This document shows positions 42,115-51,178 of a stretch of 64,000 bases of DNA, one piece after another. The DNA comes from SHZL01 sp031362985. GTDB lineage: Bacteria; Pseudomonadota; Gammaproteobacteria; Xanthomonadales; SZUA-36. A program made the translations under genes and the position numbers. Under the pieces are notes generated by a model. That model saw only the letters and a program-made list of their open reading frames with translations. It searched no databases and was not told where the DNA came from. Within the stretch, counting starts at the first letter, position 1. The number at the start of each line of letters is the position of its first letter. Location: NCBI GenBank assembly GCA_031362985.1, contig JANLTO010000087.1, positions 1-64,000 of the forward strand, written 5' to 3'.

Positions 42115-43887
42115 ATGGATACAGCTCCGAATATTGAACAAGCTATTGAAGAGACGATTGAACTGGATGTAGCCATTATTGGCGGCGGCCCGGGCGGCAG
42201 CACCTGTGGCGGCATGCTGAAGAAGTATGCCCCGGAATTGTCCGTGGGAATATTCGAACGCGATGCCTTTCCGCGTGACCACGTGGGCGAAAGCCAGCTG
42301 CCTCCCATCAGCCGCATATTGAACGAACTGGGTTGTTGGGAAGCCGTTGAGGCCGCAAATTTTCCCATCAAGATTGGCGCAACCTACCGCTGGGGTAACA
42401 GCAATAAGTTGTGGGACTTTGAATTCATGCCAGTCGACGCGTACCGCGAAGAAGCGCGGCCCCGCAAGTGGGGTGAGCAGACCCGGCAACTCGCCTTGCA
42501 GGTAGATCGCGCCCGTTACGACCAGATACTGCTGGACCATGCTGCGACGCTCGGCTGCGAGGTGCACCAACCAGCCCAGGTACGCGAAGTCTCCTGTCAC
42601 GGTGACCTGGTCCGGGGCTTGACCCTCAGCGATGGGCGCAAGGTTCAGGCCCGTTACTATGTTGATGCATCCGGAGGTTCAGCCGTATTGCGCCGCGCCA
42701 TGCAGATAAAGATCGAGGCGCCAACCCAACTGCAGAACATCGCGTTCTGGGACTACTGGGAGAATGCACAATGGGCTACGCGTTTCCCCGGAGGCGCCAC
42801 GCGTGTGCTGATCCTGAGCATTGGCTCTGGCTGGATCTGGTTCATTCCGCTCAGCCCCACGCGCACCTCGATCGGCTTTGTATGTCCCCGGCAGTTTTAC
42901 CGCGACAGCGGCAGGAAACCGGAAGAAATGTACCTTTGGGCGCTCCAGCAGGAACCCTTGATGGCGGAACTGACCGCGGCCGCCAGCAGGTCCGGGAACG
43001 TACAGGCAACCAAAGACTGGTCATTTGTAGCCGAGCGGGTATGCGGTGAAAACTGGTTCCTGGTGGGCGAATCCGCCGGCTTTGCGGACCCGATACTTGC
43101 TGCCGGCCTGACCCTGACCCAAACTTCTGCGCGCGAAGCCGCCTACAGCATTCTTGCCATACACCGCGGTGAGCACGAGGCAGCATGGTTGCAAAAGCAC
43201 TACGATGATAACCAGCGTTCGCGCATCCGCCAGCACATACGGTTTGCCGATTTCTGGTATTCAGCCAATGGCATATTCACCGACCTGCAAGACTACACCC
43301 GCGAAATTGCCCGCGATGCCGGGCTGGATCTTGACCCGCAAAAAGCATTTCAATGGCTGGGTACGGGCGGCTTCACCCATGATGTACTGGGCCAGGTGGG
43401 CATTGGTGGCCTTGACCTTGCCGGAACCCGGCAGGTAGCGCAGCGCTTTGTCGGCGGATCAGCACAGTGGCAGGTGTCCCGCTTCAACCGCTTCCGCCTG
43501 CAACTGGACCAGGCAGAGCAGCACCAGGTCCCCGCTTATGAGAACGGCCGCATTGTTCCGGTGAAAACCCTGGTTCGCGGCCCTTACCGACTGCCACTTT
43601 GTGGACTTTATGCAGTGGTTGTAGCGGCTCTGGAACAAGGCGAGGACTTGCTCGGGGACATACTCCCGGTGTTTCAGCAGCATGCAAAAACCAGCGGATC
43701 CACCATGCCCCACCTGGCCCTGCATCATTTGTTGCAAGCCCTGGAGTTGATGCTGAACCAGGGCTGGGTCACGGGTGAACACGATCCCAAGAGGCCGGGT
43801 ATTGATCTTTCAACACCCGACGAAGGTAATATTATTCACACCAACAGGGAGCTGAATCTGAAGTTGGAAAACCTGCTTGGCCGCTGA
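42115..43887 (+). CDS. Flavin-dependent halogenase-family protein (variant B type)
   Basis: These enzymes use FADH2, oxygen and halide to halogenate aromatic or carrier-bound substrates. The FAD loop GGGPGGS is at 22-28. VGESQLPPISRILNELG, the catalytic Lys in FPIKIGATYRWG (K86) and the halogenase signature WIWFIP (240-245) are all present, matching the phenolic or pyrrole (variant B) group. A 120-residue C-terminal extension is not typical. The substrate is unknown: no NRPS, PKS or carrier protein is nearby. ATG 42115 is chosen; ATG 42091 is possible. The terminator at 43921 follows. Confidence 0.82.
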   Translation: MDTAPNIEQAIEETIELDVAIIGGGPGGSTCGGMLKKYAPELSVGIFERDAFPRDHVGESQLPPISRILNELGCWEAVEAANFPIKIGATYRWGNSNKLWDFEFMPVDAYREEARPRKWGEQTRQLALQVDRARYDQILLDHAATLGCEVHQPAQVREVSCHGDLVRGLTLSDGRKVQARYYVDASGGSAVLRRAMQIKIEAPTQLQNIAFWDYWENAQWATRFPGGATRVLILSIGSGWIWFIPLSPTRTSIGFVCPRQFYRDSGRKPEEMYLWALQQEPLMAELTAAASRSGNVQATKDWSFVAERVCGENWFLVGESAGFADPILAAGLTLTQTSAREAAYSILAIHRGEHEAAWLQKHYDDNQRSRIRQHIRFADFWYSANGIFTDLQDYTREIARDAGLDLDPQKAFQWLGTGGFTHDVLGQVGIGGLDLAGTRQVAQRFVGGSAQWQVSRFNRFRLQLDQAEQHQVPAYENGRIVPVKTLVRGPYRLPLCGLYAVVVAALEQGEDLLGDILPVFQQHAKTSGSTMPHLALHHLLQALELMLNQGWVTGEHDPKRPGIDLSTPDEGNIIHTNRELNLKLENLLGR

Positions 43888-43920
43888 GACCTTCAATAGG
43901 GCGGCGTGCGGCCTCCCACG

Positions 43921-43962
43921 AAAAACCCCGCGATGGTTGCCCACCGCGGGGTTTGCTTTTTT
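43921..43962 (+). terminator. Rho-independent terminator
   Basis: AAACCCCGCG (43923-43932) and CGCGGGGTTT (43945-43954) form a ten-pair stem, followed by TTTTTT at 43957-43962. An A-run precedes it, so it can serve both directions. It ends the halogenase transcript and possibly the P-domain gene on the other strand. Confidence 0.85.
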
Positions 43963-43968
43963 GTACGA

Positions 43969-44011
43969 GTTCGCTTGCGAGCGAACCCCTAATTAATCAC
44001 GCGCAAGCGCG
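43969..44011. repeat. Paired REP-like hairpins
   Basis: GTTCGCTTGCGAGCGAAC (43969-43986) and CGCGCAAGCGCG (44000-44011) are two palindromes. With flanking bases, the minus strand reads TAGGAACGCGCTTGCGCG, which resembles the core of Pseudomonas-type REP elements. The pair overlaps the 3' end of the interrupted IPTL-CTERM reading frame. Confidence 0.4.
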
Positions 44012-44014
44012 TTC

Positions 44015-44164
44015 CTACGCAAAACGCCGGAACCCCACGAAACCCACACCCAGCATGGTCAGGGCAAGAATAGCCATACCGTACTCATTGAGGGTGGGAA
44101 TACCTTCGTAAAATACGGTGTTGGTGATGGTGCAACCAACGGAACCATCGGCATCGCCGAGCTA
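44015..44164 (-). pseudogene. Severed IPTL-CTERM sorting tail of the P-domain protein
   Basis: Past the amber codon at 44162-44164 the same frame stays open for 48 codons to TAG 44015-44017. It codes LGDADGSVGCTITN, then the sorting signal IPTLNEYGMAILALTMLG, a hydrophobic helix and the basic end FRRFA. IPTL-CTERM signals are thought to be processed by an exosortase-like enzyme. One substitution, for example from CAG or TAC, would restore a 457-residue protein. A sequencing error or stop readthrough cannot be excluded. Confidence 0.78.
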
Positions 44165-45388
44165 TACGTTAAACGACTCGCATTCGTGCGCGTCAACTTC
44201 AACGCTGTCGTCATACCCAAGCTCATAAACACTGCAGTACGCGCCATACTGCCAATGGGGAATCACGAGCGCCGTGTAGGTTACGTCATTGGTGCCGTTC
44301 TCACTACCTTCATACAGGCGCTTATAGGGTAGGCCCCATGGATCCTCCGTGTTTTCGACGCCAATGATTTCACCGTCGATGCAGAGCAGATCCAGAGTGT
44401 AGTAAGGATCCAGTTGGTCACCACCAGTACCGTCAATTACCCAGTCCTTGGTTACATATATTTCCACCGGTTGCGGTTCGTTGGTGATGGTGCAGGATGT
44501 GGTTGTGCTCCACGCCAGGTTGTCGAAATGGCAACCATCAGCATCATCGCTACCCGGTTGACCGGCTGAGTAGCTGGCGGAATATCCCGCTACTGGTTCC
44601 TCGGTCACATCACAATCAAGTGCGCCATCGGCGAAGGATTGCACCACAAAGGTAACATTCTGCGATTGCGAAATGGTCTGGCTCTGCACCAGCGGCAAAC
44701 CGGTGAAGCAACTGAGTGTCACTTCAACATCCTGCGGGTTATCGTCGGTAAACACCTTGTTCACTTCAAACTCGGCCCGGGGCTCCGGCTCACTGCAGTC
44801 CATTTGCAGCGACCAGTCATTGAGAGTGCCGGTGTCCCCACCGGCCAAATCCTGAACTACCAGGCCCCAGATCCCGTCACCCTGCTCACCATTCACGGCA
44901 GCCAGGGGATTGAGCGGGTAGTAAACGCCGGCAATAGTTGGGGTTCCACCGGCGCATTGGTCATTTAAAGGACTGCCGGCGGCATCATCTGCCACGGCAA
45001 AAATATTATTGCCGCTGCAGCCAATTCCTGGCGGGTCGTACACGATCACCTCCGTGTCATCCGGTGAGACCAAAGTAATCTTGAGGTCACCGACCCAGCT
45101 ATGCGTAATATCCAGACCCAGCTTAAGATCCTGGATAACGCCACCACAATTAGAAACGGTGAACTGCGAGACCAGGCCAGGGTTGGGGTTGTCGGCTATC
45201 GCGCCAGGGCATCCCGTCCCGGAACTTTCCGAACACAATACTCCAGGCAACTCGCTGATGCTCCCGCCTCTTGACGGTCCTGAGGGCGAAATACCGCTGT
45301 TGGCATCCTTGACCTGTGCCGATAAACTGCCCGAACTCAGCAAAGCAGCTGCAATGGCGATGACTAATGTGGTGTGTTGTGTGCGCAT
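44162..45388 (-). CDS. P-domain cell-surface protein, truncated before its IPTL-CTERM anchor
   Basis: The signal peptide (MRTQHTTLVIAIAAALLSSGSLSAQ) precedes a proprotein-convertase P domain, visible as ISDLKLGLDITHSWVGDL-like text (VIQDLKLGLDITHSW), LKITLVSPDDTEVIVYDPPG and a closing WGLVVQDLAGGDTGTLNDW. After it comes a Cys-containing region with repeated prealbumin-like elements (EVNKVFTDDNPQDVEVTLSC). ATG 45388 has GGGAGA upstream; the open frame above it has no signal. The protein normally would be anchored through the C-terminal sorting tail at 44015-44164; as read, it should be released. Confidence 0.82.
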   Translation of the reverse strand: MRTQHTTLVIAIAAALLSSGSLSAQVKDANSGISPSGPSRGGSISELPGVLCSESSGTGCPGAIADNPNPGLVSQFTVSNCGGVIQDLKLGLDITHSWVGDLKITLVSPDDTEVIVYDPPGIGCSGNNIFAVADDAAGSPLNDQCAGGTPTIAGVYYPLNPLAAVNGEQGDGIWGLVVQDLAGGDTGTLNDWSLQMDCSEPEPRAEFEVNKVFTDDNPQDVEVTLSCFTGLPLVQSQTISQSQNVTFVVQSFADGALDCDVTEEPVAGYSASYSAGQPGSDDADGCHFDNLAWSTTTSCTITNEPQPVEIYVTKDWVIDGTGGDQLDPYYTLDLLCIDGEIIGVENTEDPWGLPYKRLYEGSENGTNDVTYTALVIPHWQYGAYCSVYELGYDDSVEVDAHECESFNV

Positions 45389-45546
45389 GACCGGTCTCTC
45401 CCGTGGTTTTTGTTGTGAAGCTTCACGCTGCGTTTGGTTACGCGAGTTTAGGCTAGTCTGTATAGATTTGTAAAGCAGACACCTCATACTTGAGCCGGTA
45501 GTTGTGCAGTCAGTCGTTAGCGGTTTCGCTTTGGACCAGCCTTCCC

Positions 45547-45606
45547 TGTCCTATACCATAATGTCCTATACCATAATGTCCTCTACCCTATTGTCCTGTA
45601 CTGGCA
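45547..45606. repeat. Four degenerate 15-bp repeats upstream of the lipoprotein gene
   Basis: Two exact copies of TGTCCTATACCATAA (45547-45561, 45562-45576) are followed by TGTCCTCTACCCTAT and TGTCCTGTACTGGCA. The units contain TATAC- and TATACC-like boxes and end 30 bp before the TTG start, so copy number might influence transcription. Confidence 0.65.
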
Positions 45607-45637
45607 ACAAAGCCGACGTTCGGGCAGGAGACACTCA

Positions 45638-46624
45638 TTGAACACCAGCACGGCCCACCACACCAGTGAACCAGATTGCCAGGCGCCTGGCATTCGCACC
45701 GGCCAGGTAGATCGCGGGCGTATGCGCCACAATAACCCTGTCGCCAAGCGCAGTGCGATTGCACCGGGAGCAGCCAATTCCGGCCTGAAACGTCTGGCTT
45801 GGGCAACAATGTGCGTTCTGGCCATGCTATGCATTGCCTGCTCAACTACACCGCATGCAGTGCTTGCTGTTCCAGGTGCCCTGCCCGCACCATCCTTCGA
45901 ACAGATTCAGAGCTCTGAGATTCTTGGGCTTCCTGCCGGTAAAACCTTGTCCATTTCCAACCCCTTTGGTGATATCCATGTGCGCCAATCTGCTGATGCG
46001 TCGCTGCATCTGTCCCTGTTCCTGCAACGTACGCAAGGAAGCCAGGCACAGGCCCGCATCGCACAAAAATCATCCCGCACCAGCCTCAACCTCGCAGTAA
46101 GCGCAGAGCAGAACAAATTCCGCAACTCAGTATTGCGCATTGACCTGGTGGTGCTTATCCCGCAACAAGCGCGGGTCACGCTGACCACTAAGCACGGTAT
46201 GATCGATGTCAAGAAAATCAACAACCCTCTGGTCGATGCGATTAGTGACAGCGGAGAGTTGCGCATCACCACGCGCGGAGTGATGCATGCCCGCAGCAAG
46301 ACCGGTAGAATCCGCGCAACCATCATGCAGCCCGGCTGGTCGGGCGAAAGCCGCATGAGCAGCGACAGCGGGCTGGTACAGGTTTTTTTCCCGCTCAGCC
46401 CAAATCTGCATTTGCTTGCCACCACGGGTGCAGCCATGCGCAGCGAGTTTGAACTCCAGATCGTGCAGAACGGCAAATGCAGCCGGGTGGAAGTGAACCA
46501 GGGCGACGGCAGTGACACGCTGGTCGTAGCCAGTCGTGACGGGGAAGTCGAGTTATACAGCGTGGTGTTTAACCCGGCAGATTATCCACCACCGCCTGCT
46601 CCCGTAAACGATCCGCCTAAATAA
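45638..46624 (+). CDS. Probable lipoprotein with DUF4097-like beta-repeat domain
   Basis: A hydrophobic segment (LAWATMCVLAMLCIAC) with a lipobox-like end suggests a lipoprotein. The mature part starts with ISNPFGDIHVRQSADASLHL, a pattern of DUF4097/DUF2807-type beta-helix repeats, and TTKHGMIDVKKI and SDSGELRITTRG repeat it. The tail is Pro-rich (PPPPAPVNDPPK). TTG 45638 has AGGAG about seven bases upstream and gives an unusually long 50-residue leader before the hydrophobic segment; ATG 45722 would shorten it. Confidence 0.62.
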   Translation: MNTSTAHHTSEPDCQAPGIRTGQVDRGRMRHNNPVAKRSAIAPGAANSGLKRLAWATMCVLAMLCIACSTTPHAVLAVPGALPAPSFEQIQSSEILGLPAGKTLSISNPFGDIHVRQSADASLHLSLFLQRTQGSQAQARIAQKSSRTSLNLAVSAEQNKFRNSVLRIDLVVLIPQQARVTLTTKHGMIDVKKINNPLVDAISDSGELRITTRGVMHARSKTGRIRATIMQPGWSGESRMSSDSGLVQVFFPLSPNLHLLATTGAAMRSEFELQIVQNGKCSRVEVNQGDGSDTLVVASRDGEVELYSVVFNPADYPPPPAPVNDPPK

Positions 46625-46730
46625 TCCGGATAACTAATCCGGGAATTTGGCGCAGGCACATGAATGGGCAAACGATAATAAGCACGCCAGCCAGGACCAC
46701 AAGCGAACTCAGGCAGTGAAGATTAAAACA

Positions 46731-48482
46731 ATGACCGCGACCACTAGTATTTCCCGCAGCCTGGTTGCACTGGTGCTTTGCCTGTTCACCGCAGGCGCCA
46801 GGGCGGGCGATGCTGCGACCAATCCCGGCACCTCATCCGCAATTGCCTATAGCTACCATACCAGCCGCGTTGAAAGCACGGCCAGCGGGATACCCATTCT
46901 CAGAGGCGCGGACTACGTGTACACCAGTACGCCGGAAAAAATCGATGTGGATTTGGCGACCCAGCCAGAGGCTGCGCAGTGGCAAGCTGGTGACCCGAGC
47001 TGGGAAATTCCCATGCAGCGCGGCACTCCTGCTATTGTGAATCCGCAACCGGTGAACAAAGTTAAGAGCAGGCTTGATCCCGTGTTGCAGGATTCGATTG
47101 GCGCGCAAAGCCGCGCAGTGAGCTCTTTTGCCATCCCGGCTTACAGTTTTGACACGGTTCGATCCAGCCTCAGCCCCAACGATCCCAACGGCGAAGTTGG
47201 CAAAAATTGGTTCGTGGCTGCGGTCAATGGCGCATCCGGCACACAATACATGTTTCATGACAAGACCGACCCGGACATTACCAGTGGCCCGTACACACTC
47301 AGCACCCTCGGATCCGGCACCTGCTCCGGCCTGGGCGACCCGGTGGTGCTCTACGACGAATTGGCTGAACGCTGGATTTTCACCGAGTTTTCCTCCAGTG
47401 GAAACCGTATGTGTGTGTATGTTTCGCAAACTGATGATCCGATCAGCGGCGGTTTTTACGTTTATAGCTTCCAGGCCCCGATCTTCCCCGACTATCCAAA
47501 ATATGCCGTGTGGGCAGATGCATACTACATCGGTACCAACGAAAACAAGTCCGCGGTGTATGCTGTGGATCGCGCAGCCATGCTCTCTGGCCAGCCGGCA
47601 AGCTTGCAACGCTTTGAACCGATAGACCCAGACCCGAAAGCCTTCAGTTTTGCCATGATTCCGCCGGTTGATCTCGACGGGCCCACCGCACCGCCCGAAG
47701 GATCCCCGGGTATTTTTATCCGCCATTACGATGACGAGGCACACTCGCCCAATAGCAACGTGCCAACCGAGGACTATCTCGAATTGTTCGAGTTTGATGT
47801 GGATTTCGCCACCCCGGCTAATTCGACACTCACCGGGCCCATTCGTATAGCGGTCAGCGAGTTCAGCTCAGAACTGTGCGGTTACGTTTCATTCAGTTGC
47901 TTTCCGCAGAAGGGCAATACCAGCAAGCTGGACCCCTTGCGTGAAGTGGTCATGAATCTGCCGAAGTACCGCAACTTTGGCGATCATGAATCCATCGTGG
48001 GAAATTTCACCACCGACGTGGATGGCACGGACCGCGGCGGCATCCGCTGGTTCGAACTGCGTCGCTCGGGTGGAAGCTGGACCCTGTACCAGGAGGGCAC
48101 CTGGTCACCGGATAGCAATAACCGCTTCATGGGCGCCAGCGCCATGGACCAAAGCGGCAACATTGCGCTCGGCTACAGCATCACCAGCAGCAGTCTGCAT
48201 CCCGGAGTGCGCTATACCGGCCGATTGGAGTCCAGCCCCTTGGGCAGCATGAGTGAAGCTGAAGTGACCCTGGTCGATGGCACCGGCCCGGTGAACAGCG
48301 TTCGCTGGGGCGACTATGGATCCCTCAGCGTCGACCCGCAAGACGGATGCACCTTCTGGCTGGTGGAAAACTATGCCGTAGCGGGCTCAAGCGTGCGGCA
48401 GAATCGTGTTGGTTCGTTCCAATTCGACAGTTGCGGCCAGACTCCCGACATCCAGTTCAGGGATGGTTTCGAGTCGCCATGA
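46731..48482 (+). CDS. Large secreted protein of unknown function with GFES C-terminus
   Basis: The signal peptide (MTATTSISRSLVALVLCLFTAGARA) leads a 558-residue mature chain. Motifs such as VYVSQTDDPISGGFYVYSF, PDYPKYAVWADAYYIGTNE and GDHESIVGNF point to a beta-propeller-like fold; similar chains exist in secreted proteins of gammaproteobacteria with no known role. The final residues are IQFRDGFESP, shared in form with the end of the CRTAC1-like protein (62381). ATG 46731 is chosen because it begins the signal. Confidence 0.72.
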   Translation: MTATTSISRSLVALVLCLFTAGARAGDAATNPGTSSAIAYSYHTSRVESTASGIPILRGADYVYTSTPEKIDVDLATQPEAAQWQAGDPSWEIPMQRGTPAIVNPQPVNKVKSRLDPVLQDSIGAQSRAVSSFAIPAYSFDTVRSSLSPNDPNGEVGKNWFVAAVNGASGTQYMFHDKTDPDITSGPYTLSTLGSGTCSGLGDPVVLYDELAERWIFTEFSSSGNRMCVYVSQTDDPISGGFYVYSFQAPIFPDYPKYAVWADAYYIGTNENKSAVYAVDRAAMLSGQPASLQRFEPIDPDPKAFSFAMIPPVDLDGPTAPPEGSPGIFIRHYDDEAHSPNSNVPTEDYLELFEFDVDFATPANSTLTGPIRIAVSEFSSELCGYVSFSCFPQKGNTSKLDPLREVVMNLPKYRNFGDHESIVGNFTTDVDGTDRGGIRWFELRRSGGSWTLYQEGTWSPDSNNRFMGASAMDQSGNIALGYSITSSSLHPGVRYTGRLESSPLGSMSEAEVTLVDGTGPVNSVRWGDYGSLSVDPQDGCTFWLVENYAVAGSSVRQNRVGSFQFDSCGQTPDIQFRDGFESP

Positions 48483-48534
48483 AGCCCACCTTCCGCTGAG
48501 CGCCTTTGCACGGGATTGAGTATGGCCGCACTGT

Positions 48535-49821
48535 TCAGCTGCCCATTCGGTCCTTGATGGCGTGGTAGAGCATGCCGGCGACCAGCCCGGGCCAGCGCAA
48601 CAAGGTTCCGCCAGGAAATTGCGGATTGGGAATGCGCGCCATGACATCAAAGCGCTCGGCCGTACCAGCGACAGCTTCGGCAATCAATTTTCCAGCCAGA
48701 GTTGCAATTTGTACGCCGTGGCCTGAATACCCCAGCGCGTAAAATACATCGGGGTCAAGGCGCCCAAAGCATGGCATGCGATTCATGGTCACGGCCAGCG
48801 TGCCGCCCCAACCGTAATCGATGCGGGCCGCAGCCAGTTGCGGGTAAAGTTCCAGCATGTATCTGCGCACGAATGACTTGATGTCAGCAGGAAAGCGTCG
48901 CGTGTAATTTTCCCCGCCCCCAAACACCATGCGCCCGTCCCCGCTCAGCCGCCAGTAGTTAACCACGAACTTCGCATCGAACATGCACAGGTCTGCTGGA
49001 TTGAGCTGTCGTTGTTGCCCGGCATCCAGCGGTTCGGTCGCAAGGATAAAATTGTTGATGGGCATGATCATGCCCGCGACGCGCGGTTCCAGGCGCTCCA
49101 GGTAACCGTTGCAGGCCAGCACCACGTACCGCGCCGTCACGCTGCCCTGCGCGGTACGCACACAGGTTGGGGAGGCCGCGTCATAAGTGGTAACGCGGCT
49201 GTTTTCATGCAGTTCTACGCCGAGGTCACGGGCCCCAGCAGCCAGTCCCAGGGCGTAATTGAGTGGATGCAAATGGGCCGACTGGTGCTCCACCAGGCCG
49301 CCCTTGAATGCCTGGCAACCCGACAGGTGCGCCAGTTCTTCCCCTGCGACAAAGCGGCAGTCAAGTCCGTACGATTCACGCATATGGTCTGCATGCTGGC
49401 GATACCAGTCTGCATCGCTCTGCTTGGCGGCGGCCTGCAGATTGCCGCGCTTGAGGTCGCACTGGATACCAAAGCGTTCGATCAGGGCGCGCACGGTATC
49501 TACTGCTTCGACGCCAAGGTCCCACAGCAGGCGGGCTTCTGCTTTACCAAACCTTTTTTCCAGCTCTTCCTGCGACTGCCGCTGGCCCAGGGTGCATTGC
49601 CCGCCGTTGCGGCCGGAAGCTCCCCAGGCTATGCGTTCCGCTTCGAGCAGCACGACCCGATAACCCCGCTCGGCAAGATGGATGGCAGAGGATAATCCCG
49701 TGTAACCTCCGCCAATGACACACACATCGGCCGTGTGGGCACCCGCGAGGGCCGAAAAATCCAGCTGTCGGTTGGCGCTTGCAGCGTAATATGAGTCTAC
49801 GTGACGTGCAACGGCGATCAT
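48535..49821 (-). CDS. puuB: FAD-dependent amine oxidoreductase (gamma-glutamylputrescine oxidase-like)
   Basis: A 428-residue DAO-family flavoenzyme: dinucleotide loop VIGGGYTGLSSAIHLAERG, then the PuuB-type GASGRNGGQ motif, LHPLNYALGLAAGARDLGV, and the terminal GYSGHGVQIATLAGKLIAEA. PuuB oxidises gamma-glutamylputrescine in putrescine breakdown. The ligase and other puu genes are not adjacent, so a related secondary amine is possible. The amine operon at 31905-34863 fits a polyamine-using lifestyle. Confidence 0.82.
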   Translation of the reverse strand: MIAVARHVDSYYAASANRQLDFSALAGAHTADVCVIGGGYTGLSSAIHLAERGYRVVLLEAERIAWGASGRNGGQCTLGQRQSQEELEKRFGKAEARLLWDLGVEAVDTVRALIERFGIQCDLKRGNLQAAAKQSDADWYRQHADHMRESYGLDCRFVAGEELAHLSGCQAFKGGLVEHQSAHLHPLNYALGLAAGARDLGVELHENSRVTTYDAASPTCVRTAQGSVTARYVVLACNGYLERLEPRVAGMIMPINNFILATEPLDAGQQRQLNPADLCMFDAKFVVNYWRLSGDGRMVFGGGENYTRRFPADIKSFVRRYMLELYPQLAAARIDYGWGGTLAVTMNRMPCFGRLDPDVFYALGYSGHGVQIATLAGKLIAEAVAGTAERFDVMARIPNPQFPGGTLLRWPGLVAGMLYHAIKDRMGS

Positions 49822-49913
49822 GGGCAGGTTTCCTTGCAGGTGACTCCCAGCATGGCGTGGCGGCAGGGCAAAATCAACGACAAGGCGGCAGTATCATTTA
49901 TCATGGCGGTATT

Positions 49914-51137
49914 ATGAAAATCAAAGCATCCATTTTACCTGTCCTGGCCACCTGCCTGGGTTGTTTGCTGCCTTGGCTCGCCCATGCAGAAAATATTGCC
50001 CTGGTGCATTGCAATGTGTTCAACGGTTATGAAGACCGCATTTACACCGACATCACGGTGCGCGTGCGTGAACGTCTGATCGAAAGCGTTGATGCAGCTG
50101 ATGTCGATGTTCCGGACGGCTATACCATTATCGATTGCGCCGGGAACTACCTGATGCCAGGCATGATGGATGTGCACACGCACCTGGAAAACCTGGAACA
50201 GGCGCAGCGCGCCCTCTACACTGGTGTGACCACCATCCGCAGCGCCAGCGTGCCTGCTTACCAGGATATAGGCTTGCGCGAACTGGTTCGATCCGGCGGA
50301 TTGCCCGGTCCGGATGTGGTTGCGGCTGGCGTGTACATTACCCCGAATCTGGAAGACACCATCCTTGCTGACCCCCGGCTGGCCGCCCTGGTCCATGGAG
50401 TAAACACCGACGATGAACTGCGCTTGCTGGTGAATGTGAACATTGACCGGGGTGTGGATGTGATCAAGACCCGCGGCACCGAGCGAGCAGGCCGACCGGA
50501 CACCGATCCCCGCGAGCAGGTTTACAACCGACACCAACTTGAAGTGATCGTCAGCGAGGCGGCAAAACGCGGCATTCCGGTCATGGTGCATGCGCACGGT
50601 GATGAAGGCGCTCTGGCCGCGGTGCAGGCAGGCGCCCGCAGCATTGAGCACGGCACCTACCTGTCGGACAACACCCTCAAGCTCATGCTGGAGAAAGGCA
50701 CCTGGTTCGTGCCCACCTACATCACCATGCTGGAAATGAATGAACAGAAATACGACCCCGTCCTGCGCATGCGCGGCTCGCACATGGTGCCCAGGCTGGA
50801 ACAGGCCATTCGCACGGCCCATCGCCTGGGCGTGCGTTTTGCAACCGGCGCAGACAGCTACTACGACAACGTATCCATCAATAGCATTTCGCTGGAGGTC
50901 ATGTACCTTTCCCGTTTTGGTTTGAGCCCCTTTGAGGCCCTGCAGGCAGCCACGACCAGCTCGGCAGAATTGCTGGGGCTGGACAAGAAAACCGGCCGCA
51001 TCCAGGCCGGCCTGGAGGCCGACATGATCCTCGTGCCGGGCAATCCCCTGGAAGACCTTAGGGCTTTGCAGGATGTACTGATGGTCATGAGCAATGGGCA
51101 GCTTGCGCTGCAACGCCTGCCATTTGCCAAACCATGA
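49914..51137 (+). CDS. Secreted metal-dependent amidohydrolase
   Basis: The signal peptide ends at WLAHAEN. Ligands of the binuclear site are in GMMDVHTHLEN, the Lys of VIKTRGTERAG, PVMVHAHGDEGAL, RSIEHGTYLS and FATGADSYYD. This spacing belongs to the imidazolonepropionase/prolidase-like amidohydrolases. ATG 49914 gives the signal peptide; the frame extends to 49779 without similarity. It is divergent from the puuB-like gene with 92 bp between starts. Confidence 0.87.
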   Translation: MKIKASILPVLATCLGCLLPWLAHAENIALVHCNVFNGYEDRIYTDITVRVRERLIESVDAADVDVPDGYTIIDCAGNYLMPGMMDVHTHLENLEQAQRALYTGVTTIRSASVPAYQDIGLRELVRSGGLPGPDVVAAGVYITPNLEDTILADPRLAALVHGVNTDDELRLLVNVNIDRGVDVIKTRGTERAGRPDTDPREQVYNRHQLEVIVSEAAKRGIPVMVHAHGDEGALAAVQAGARSIEHGTYLSDNTLKLMLEKGTWFVPTYITMLEMNEQKYDPVLRMRGSHMVPRLEQAIRTAHRLGVRFATGADSYYDNVSINSISLEVMYLSRFGLSPFEALQAATTSSAELLGLDKKTGRIQAGLEADMILVPGNPLEDLRALQDVLMVMSNGQLALQRLPFAKP

Positions 51138-51178
51138 TGGGCAAGAGAATAGGACCAGCAAACGCGCAGTGACACAGT

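Noticed and set aside
44059..44247. A separate 62-codon minus-strand gene past the P-domain stop
   Set aside because: It is in another frame; the frame continuous with the P-domain gene codes a complete IPTL-CTERM tail.
46833..47744. A 303-codon minus-strand frame opposite the large secreted protein
   Set aside because: There is no signal, domain or ribosome site, and the opposite strand has a signal peptide and a conserved C-terminus.
49935..51161. A 408-codon open frame on the minus strand over the amidohydrolase gene
   Set aside because: It is the antisense mirror of a gene with clear motifs; its translation has no recognisable domain or usual start.
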